Positions 39,168-44,144 of a stretch of DNA of 44,144 bases are shown in pieces. A program made the translations under genes and the position numbers. Source of the stretch: Acidobacteriota bacterium (GTDB lineage: Bacteria; Acidobacteriota; Terriglobia; Bryobacterales; Bryobacteraceae). Within the stretch, counting starts at the first letter, position 1. Every line of letters starts with the position of its first letter. The notes below the pieces were generated by a model. It was not told the origin of the DNA. It did not search any database and saw nothing but the letters and a program-made list of their open reading frames with translations. The stretch covers positions 1 through 44,144 of the forward strand of contig JANXLY010000327.1 of NCBI GenBank assembly GCA_025354885.1, written 5' to 3'.

Positions 39168-39787
39168 AAAGTATCGGCATGATCCGCTTTCTTGGTATCG
39201 TCTCGCTGCTTTGCGGCGTGCTGATCGTCGGCATTGGCCTCATCACCAAAGATCGCATCAAAGTCAATCAGGACACCATTCTTAGGGACTCTCTCGTTCA
39301 GCTTTTGCCAGGCATGACAAAAGAACTCGTTTACGAAATTCGTGATTCCGGCGAATTATCGATTTCAATCGAGCAGGACTCCAGGCGCAAGCACTTCTTT
39401 GCCGGGTATGACGCAAATGAAAAGCTCCTCGGTCTTGTCATCGAAGCCAATGAGCGTGGCTATGCCGACACGATCACCACCATGTATGCCTACTCGCTCG
39501 CAAGTAAATCCATCATCGGCTTCACCGTCGTAGAGTCCCGTGAGACGCCCGGCCTCGGCAACAGGATCGGGTCTGACCCGGGCTTCCTCGCGAACTTCAA
39601 AAGCCTCGACACCACACACCCGATCGCGGTCGTAAAGCACGGCACGAAAACCAAGCCTTGGGAAATAGACGCGATCTCCGGTGCCACAATTTCTTCCCGT
39701 GCCGTCGGCCGCATGCTCGCTGCCAGCGTACAGGAAATGACTCCGGTGCTGGAGCGCAACAAGGAACGAATCGAACGAGGCAACTGA
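39164..39787 (+). CDS. rnfG: Rnf electron-transport complex subunit G
   Basis: The 207-aa protein has one amino-terminal membrane segment (FLGIVSLLCGVLIVGIGLIT) and a periplasmic FMN-binding domain. The FMN acceptor is T175 in DAISGATISSRAV, the canonical ApbE motif. A GTG start overlaps the rnfD stop (GTGA); an ATG five codons later is the alternative. Confidence 0.95.
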   Translation: MKSIGMIRFLGIVSLLCGVLIVGIGLITKDRIKVNQDTILRDSLVQLLPGMTKELVYEIRDSGELSISIEQDSRRKHFFAGYDANEKLLGLVIEANERGYADTITTMYAYSLASKSIIGFTVVESRETPGLGNRIGSDPGFLANFKSLDTTHPIAVVKHGTKTKPWEIDAISGATISSRAVGRMLAASVQEMTPVLERNKERIERGN

Positions 39788-40434
39788 TGCAGACTACCCC
39801 TCCCAATCCTTTCATCAACGGCCTCTGGCGCCAGAACCCAACCTTTGTCCAGATCCTTGGCATGTGCCCGACACTGGCTATCACCAACAGCGTCAGCAAT
39901 GCAATAGCCATGGGCCTGGCAACCGCCTTCGTCCTCATCTGCTCAAACGGCCTCATCGCCCTGATCCGGAACCAGGTACCTAAACAAGTGCGTATCGCAA
40001 CTTACATTGCCATCATCGCCACAGCTGTAACTAGTGCCGACTATCTCGTGAAAGCAATCAGCATCAGTGTTTACAAGGCGCTTGGCCCATTCATCCCGCT
40101 CATCGTGGCCAACTGCCTCGTGCTCGAACGCGCCGAAGCCTTTGCCTCGAAGAAGCCCGTAATCCCCTCTATTCTCGATGGTGCGGGAATGGGGCTCGGC
40201 TTTGCCTTTGGTCTGACTTGCCTCGGAACCGTACGTGAAGTTCTCGGGGCTGGCACCTTCCTCGGCATTCCGCTCTTCGGACCTGATTTCGAGCCGTGGG
40301 TTCTCTTCCTGCTCCCCCCGGGGGGCTTCATCTCTCTTGCCATCTGGCTGCTGATTTTCGCCAGCATCCAGGACCGCAAACAGCGTAAGCAAAAACTGCT
40401 TACACAGATTCAGCCTGCAGAGGCACGCTCATGA
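39787..40434 (+). CDS. rnfE: Rnf electron-transport complex subunit E
   Basis: Six-helix membrane subunit, 215 aa. Cys27 (ILGMCPTLAITNS) and Cys110 (IVANCLVLERAEAFA) are the positions that hold the intramembrane iron site together with RnfA. The ATG shares one base with the rnfG stop (TGATG). It is paralogous to rnfA. Confidence 0.96.
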   Translation: MQTTPPNPFINGLWRQNPTFVQILGMCPTLAITNSVSNAIAMGLATAFVLICSNGLIALIRNQVPKQVRIATYIAIIATAVTSADYLVKAISISVYKALGPFIPLIVANCLVLERAEAFASKKPVIPSILDGAGMGLGFAFGLTCLGTVREVLGAGTFLGIPLFGPDFEPWVLFLLPPGGFISLAIWLLIFASIQDRKQRKQKLLTQIQPAEARS

Positions 40435-41015
40435 CCGACTCACTCCTTCATATCTTTCTCGATGCCTTCCTGATCAACAACTTTGTCCTTTGTGTCTTCC
40501 TCGGGATGTGCTCGTTTCTTGGCCTCTCAGGCAAAGTCTCCACCTCATGGCGCATGGGCGTCTCCGTCATCTTTGTCATCACAGTGAGCTCGATTCTTTC
40601 CTACTTCACAAACATCCTCCTGGTCGCTCTACACGCCGAATACCTTCGACTGATCACGTACATCATCATCATCGCCGCCACCGTGCAACTTACTGAGATG
40701 TTCATCAAAAAGAAGAGCCCCACACTCTTCCGCGAACTCGGCATCTATCTGCCGCTCATCACAACCAACTGCGCCGTGCTCGCAGTTCCACTCTTTCAGA
40801 CAGCTCGAGGCTACAACCTGATTCAGAGCATTGTCTTTGCCATCGCGGCCAGCGGCGGCTACTGCCTGGCCATGGTTCTTCTCTCGCTTGTGCGAGAGCG
40901 CACCGAACTTTCTGACATCCCAAACCTGGCGCGCGGCACAGCACTTACGCTCGTACTCGCCAGCATTCTTTCTATGGCCTTCATGGGCTTTGCCGGTATG
41001 GGAGCTGCTAAATGA
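40431..41015 (+). CDS. rnfA: Rnf electron-transport complex subunit A
   Basis: Six-helix membrane subunit, 194 aa. Cys27 (VFLGMCSFLGLSG) and Cys114 (LITTNCAVLAVPL) pair with the RnfE cysteines. It overlaps rnfE by ATGA and is followed, again by ATGA, by the small Cys-rich gene. The order C-D-G-E-A-B of clostridia is changed here to B-[nifJ]-C-D-G-E-A. Confidence 0.96.
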   Translation: MTDSLLHIFLDAFLINNFVLCVFLGMCSFLGLSGKVSTSWRMGVSVIFVITVSSILSYFTNILLVALHAEYLRLITYIIIIAATVQLTEMFIKKKSPTLFRELGIYLPLITTNCAVLAVPLFQTARGYNLIQSIVFAIAASGGYCLAMVLLSLVRERTELSDIPNLARGTALTLVLASILSMAFMGFAGMGAAK

Positions 41016-41227
41016 CCTGGCTTGACGCCTTCTGGACGCTACTGCGTTCTAGCATCGGCATGTTTCTGATCCTCAGCCTCTGGATCCTCATTCAGCGATT
41101 TGTTCGCCACAGCTCCGGGTGTCAGAACCCCGATAAAGACGTCCTCGATTTCATGCTGAACGGCTGCGGAAGCAGTTGCTCCAGCAAAGGCCTTTGCCAT
41201 TCCGATCCAAAGCGAGAAACAAAATGA
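41012..41227 (+). CDS. 71-aa single-helix membrane protein with four cysteines
   Basis: The amino half is one membrane segment (SSIGMFLILSLWILIQRFV). The tail has C37, C52, C56 and C62 in the pattern C-x14-C-x3-C-x5-C, ending in a basic stretch. Both its start and its stop overlap neighbours by ATGA, so it belongs to the operon. The layout recalls NqrM, the small Cys-containing maturation factor of Na+-NQR that inserts the NqrD/NqrE iron site, though I see no clear sequence match. A role in metal delivery to RnfA/RnfE is therefore a reasonable guess. Could also be an electron-transfer or assembly subunit. Confidence 0.75.
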   Translation: MTWLDAFWTLLRSSIGMFLILSLWILIQRFVRHSSGCQNPDKDVLDFMLNGCGSSCSSKGLCHSDPKRETK

Positions 41228-42087
41228 GACTCTCTGACTACGACATCAACACGATTCATTCGACTACCCTCCAAAGCACGGAGGTCATCACGCCTGAGGA
41301 TTCAGAAGCAGAAGTGCGACATCTGGTCCTCCGCTTCGACGACGAGCCCTTTCACTATGTCGAAGGGCAAAGCATCGGCGTTCTCGCCCCCGGCCCATAT
41401 GAGTTCGGCAACAATCACCACTTTCGTCTTTATTCCATCGCCAGTCCCAGCCAGGGCGACGATTACCGTGGCAATTCGCTCTCCATCTGTGTCCGTCGTT
41501 GCTTCTCGATCGACGACATCAGCGGCGAGCGATACCCGGGCCTCGCCTCCAACTACCTTTGTGACGCCATCCCCGGAGACACAATCAGCATCACTGGTCC
41601 TTATGGCCTGCAGTTCAAGATGCCCGAAAACGAGGACGCCAATCTGCTCATGGTCGGAGTCGGCACCGGCATCGCGCCATTCCGCGCTTTCGTCAAGAAT
41701 ATTCACAAACGAAAGGGCGGTTGGAAAGGAAAAGTCCGCTTGTTCTTCGGCGCCAGAAGCGGCGTGGAAACGCTCTATCTGAATCAACTTCGAAGCGACC
41801 TGGCACTCTATTACGACAAGGCTTCCTTCCAGGCCTTCGAGGCCGTCAGCCCCAAGCCTCAAAACAACGAGCCACCAGACCTCCATCGCTGCATCCTGGA
41901 TAACGCTGTTGAATCCTGGCAGTTGATGCAGGACCCAAAAACCTACGTCTACATCGCCGGCTTGGTTGAGGTGGGCCGAAGGTTTGAGCTGGCAATGGAA
42001 ATCCTTGCCGGCGGCAAAGAAGAATGGCAGGACACCAAAGCAAGCCTCATCGCCTCCGGCCGTTATGCCGAACTTCTCTATGAATAG
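41224..42087 (+). CDS. Plant-type ferredoxin-NADP+ reductase
   Basis: The 287-aa protein has the FAD motif RLYS (68-71), the NADP-binding GVGTGIAPF (145-153) and an aromatic-acidic carboxyl end (ELLYE), like the terminal Tyr that stacks on FAD in plant-type enzymes. It exchanges electrons between ferredoxin and NADP(H). It has no iron-sulfur motif of its own. It starts inside the stop of the 71-aa gene (ATGA), so it is a fixed member of the rnf operon and probably draws on the same ferredoxin pool. Confidence 0.9.
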   Translation: MRLSDYDINTIHSTTLQSTEVITPEDSEAEVRHLVLRFDDEPFHYVEGQSIGVLAPGPYEFGNNHHFRLYSIASPSQGDDYRGNSLSICVRRCFSIDDISGERYPGLASNYLCDAIPGDTISITGPYGLQFKMPENEDANLLMVGVGTGIAPFRAFVKNIHKRKGGWKGKVRLFFGARSGVETLYLNQLRSDLALYYDKASFQAFEAVSPKPQNNEPPDLHRCILDNAVESWQLMQDPKTYVYIAGLVEVGRRFELAMEILAGGKEEWQDTKASLIASGRYAELLYE

Positions 42088-42122
42088 TCAGACCAGCCCT
42101 CAATTCAAGCGACACTAGTGGA

Positions 42123-43418
42123 ATGTTTGAATTGACCACGCTGATGTGGGCGGTGTTCTTTGGCGGCTACTTGCTGATCGCACTCGCCGAAACCGTCCAC
42201 ATCAACAAGGCCGCTACAGCCCTCGCTACCGGGGGCACACTCATCTTCATGGCGGCCAGCCGCCCTGGCACCCACTTCTCCGAAGAGATTACTCATTTAG
42301 GCGCAGAAACCATGGGTGTTGTCGGCTTTCTTCTGTGTGCCATGACCTTGGTCGAAATTCTGGTCAATTTCCAATTCTTCGACTGGGTTCGCTACAGGCT
42401 CCTCAAGCTCGGCCTCGGCAATTTAGGGCAATATTTCGCCATCACAATCTGCACCTTCCTCTTTTCTTCGATACTCGACAACATGACAACTGCGATTGTC
42501 ATGCTGCGTATCGCCGCTATGTTCTTCCGTGGCCATGCCCTGTTTCTGACAGCCTGCGCCATTGTTTCTGCCGCAAATTCTGGCGGTGCCTGGTCGCCGA
42601 TCGGCGATGTCACAACATTCATGCTCTGGGCTGCCAAAAAGTTCACGGCCGGGCAAGTGGTGCAATCCACTCTGCTGCCCTCGCTCGTTTCGTTTGCCGT
42701 CGTGGTGGGTCTGCTCAGCCGCGGGATCAAGCCCGCCGATGATGACGATACGGGCGACGTGATCACCGAAATGCACTGGTCTCAGTGGGCCATCATCTCG
42801 CTCTGCCTCGCCTCCTTCACCGGGCCATTCTTCGCAGTTCAGGCCGGTCTGCCGGCCTTCACCGGCCTCATGCTGGGCCTCGGCTTCGTCTGGATCGCAC
42901 AGGAAGTTTTGCGTAGATTCCAGGTGCACCAATCCAGCCTGATGGACAAAGGTATTGAAGCGTTGATTCAGAAAATCGACATTCCCTCATTGCAATTCTT
43001 CATCGGAATACTCGCCGCAGTTACGGCACTCCACATGGTTGGAGCCTTACACAGTCTCACCCGGCTTCTCTACGGAGAGGGCGAACAACGAACTCTGTTC
43101 GGCCATACCATTCTTGGCTTGAGTTCCGCCATCTTCGACAACGTACCGCTCACAGCCGTGGCCATTCAAAGTTTTGGTGGAACCGACGAATCCCTCTGGG
43201 CACTACTGGCCTTCACAGTCGGCACCGGTGGCAGCATCCTCGTAATTGGCTCGGCGGCCGGAGTTGTAGCGATCGGGATCATCGACAAGCTACGCGAAGA
43301 GCACGGTCCCGGCCGCGTAGCTGCCCTCTCTTTCGGTGCCTACGCGAAAGCAGCGGCGCTACCCAATCTGCTCGGCTTCTTTGCCGGCATTGCCACTTGG
43401 TGGCTCATCCACCGCTAA
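42123..43418 (+). CDS. nhaD: Na+/H+ antiporter NhaD
   Basis: The 431-aa membrane protein of the ion transporter superfamily has the NhaD hallmarks: the SSILDNMTTAIVMLR helix and ANSGGAWSPIGDVTTFMLW in the first half, mirrored by SSAIFDNVPLTAVAI and GTGGSILVIGSAAGV in the second. It exchanges Na+ (or Li+) for H+ across the inner membrane. It starts 35 bases after the reductase gene without a visible terminator, so it is probably co-transcribed with rnf. Confidence 0.93.
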   Translation: MFELTTLMWAVFFGGYLLIALAETVHINKAATALATGGTLIFMAASRPGTHFSEEITHLGAETMGVVGFLLCAMTLVEILVNFQFFDWVRYRLLKLGLGNLGQYFAITICTFLFSSILDNMTTAIVMLRIAAMFFRGHALFLTACAIVSAANSGGAWSPIGDVTTFMLWAAKKFTAGQVVQSTLLPSLVSFAVVVGLLSRGIKPADDDDTGDVITEMHWSQWAIISLCLASFTGPFFAVQAGLPAFTGLMLGLGFVWIAQEVLRRFQVHQSSLMDKGIEALIQKIDIPSLQFFIGILAAVTALHMVGALHSLTRLLYGEGEQRTLFGHTILGLSSAIFDNVPLTAVAIQSFGGTDESLWALLAFTVGTGGSILVIGSAAGVVAIGIIDKLREEHGPGRVAALSFGAYAKAAALPNLLGFFAGIATWWLIHR

Positions 43419-43463
43419 ACTTGCCAATCCATTGCCCTGCGTCTCGTGAAACAATAACAGTCC

Positions 43464-44144
43464 ATGTCGTCTCCCAAGCTTCAAACAGCGGCCTCCCCTA
43501 CCGGTGCCCAGCCAGCCATGCAGTGGGGTCTCCTCACCCTCCTCATCATCGCCGTCTTCGTCAACTACATCGACCGCGGCAACCTCAGTGTCTCCGCAGC
43601 CAAAATCTCCGACGAACTCAAGATCACCCCCGCCATGATGGGCCAACTCTCCTCGGCCTTTTTCTGGACCTACGCCCTCTGCCAGGTCCCCGCCGGCTGG
43701 CTCATTCAACGCTACGATGTCCACCGCGTCTTCGCCATCGGCTTCCTCCTCTGGTCTCTTGCCACCGCGTTCACCGGCCTCGCCACCACCTTCACCATCC
43801 TCTTCGCCTTCCGTCTCCTCCTTGGCATTGGCGAATCCGTCGCCTACCCTGCCTTTTCCAAAATCATCGCCAAAGACTTCCCCGAAAACCAGCGCGGAAA
43901 AGCCAACGGCTTCATCGACGCTGGCTCCAAACTCGGCCCCGCACTCGGCACTCTCATCGGAGGCCTCATCGTTGCCCAATACGGCTGGCGCACCCTCTTC
44001 ATGATCCTCGGCTTCGGCGCACTCGCCTGGCTCCCCTTTTGGCTCCGCTCCGCCCCCAAAGCACATTCCATCGAAAACCCCAAACCCCTGCCCCTCAAAG
44101 AACCTTCTGCCCTTCAACTCCTCTCCACCCGCGCCGTCTGGGGC
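43464..44144 (+). CDS. MFS transporter, ACS (anion:cation symporter) family, cut by window edge
   Basis: The frame is open to the right edge (227 codons seen). It has an amino-terminal charged stretch, then NYIDRGNLSVSAAKIS after helix 1 (the ExuT/GudP/ACS pattern), LCQVPAGWLIQRYDVHRV at the helix 2-3 loop, and RLLLGIGESVAYPAFSKII. Members take up hexuronates, glucarate, tartrate or phthalate. Third codon positions are almost all C, stronger than in neighbouring genes. It is 45 bases after nhaD. Confidence 0.9.
   Translation, partial: MSSPKLQTAASPTGAQPAMQWGLLTLLIIAVFVNYIDRGNLSVSAAKISDELKITPAMMGQLSSAFFWTYALCQVPAGWLIQRYDVHRVFAIGFLLWSLATAFTGLATTFTILFAFRLLLGIGESVAYPAFSKIIAKDFPENQRGKANGFIDAGSKLGPALGTLIGGLIVAQYGWRTLFMILGFGALAWLPFWLRSAPKAHSIENPKPLPLKEPSALQLLSTRAVWG

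Noticed and set aside
43359-44117. A 252-codon minus-strand frame opposite the MFS gene
   Set aside because: Extremely Glu/Gly-rich, caused by the C-rich third positions of the transporter gene; the plus strand is clearly coding.

Overview
The window looks like a chromosomal segment of a soil-type Gram-negative bacterium. My best guess is Acidobacteriota, Bryobacterales/Solibacter-like. This is inference: it rests on the general gene style, on a multi-copy-type 'ANRANAxxSTGPxTPxGK' hypothetical protein that I associate with that phylum, on a split F-type ATPase operon with b and b' subunits, and on secreted enzymes. No 16S or ribosomal protein gene is present to settle it.

Layout. (1) 1-2.5 kb: the amino end of an AAA ATPase running off the left edge, a strong terminator, then groEL and groES on the minus strand behind a well-preserved CIRCE operator. 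(2) 2.6-12.1 kb: a mostly plus-strand housekeeping/accessory stretch. It holds a beta-lactamase-fold serine hydrolase, a DJ-1/PfpI protein, an ABC ATPase, an unusual ABC-2 permease-amidohydrolase fusion, a methyltransferase, a zinc-ribbon rhomboid protease, a 2OG-Fe(II) oxygenase, a class II aldolase, a membrane protein and a Tat-type Gfo/Idh/MocA oxidoreductase. (3) 12.1-17.7 kb: a scarred accessory region directly behind a tRNA-Ser(UGA) gene. It has a complete IS3-family element (inverted repeats plus 3-bp target duplication), a GT-C glycosyltransferase gene broken by one in-frame TGA, an internally deleted IS1380-like remnant, one hypothetical gene and the decayed tail of a second glycosyltransferase copy. 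(4) 17.7-22.4 kb: prepilin peptidase, a DUF5658-like protein, a TonB-like protein, an enolase-superfamily enzyme resembling cis-3-hydroxy-L-proline dehydratase, and a TauE/SafE permease. (5) 22.4-28.2 kb: an ATP synthase operon on the minus strand (b', b, delta, alpha, gamma, beta, epsilon) that lacks the a and c subunits. (6) 28.4-30.7 kb: creatininase-family hydrolase, truncated haemoglobin and ApbE flavin transferase, all minus strand.

(7) 30.9-43.4 kb is the most interesting part: a tightly overlapping plus-strand operon reading rnfB - giant pyruvate:ferredoxin oxidoreductase (1639 aa) - rnfC - rnfD - rnfG - rnfE - rnfA - a 71-aa Cys-rich membrane protein - a plant-type ferredoxin-NADP+ reductase, followed 35 bp later by an NhaD Na+/H+ antiporter. 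The flavin transferase ApbE, needed to attach FMN to RnfD and RnfG, is divergent next door. The oxidoreductase sits between rnfB and rnfC, carries two large insertions near its iron-sulfur clusters and ends in its own fused single-cluster ferredoxin. The simplest reading is a dedicated module in which pyruvate oxidation delivers low-potential electrons directly to the Rnf ion pump (and, through the reductase, to the NADP pool), with NhaD closing a sodium cycle. The coupling is inference; the gene order and domain features are seen directly. The right edge cuts an MFS transporter gene.
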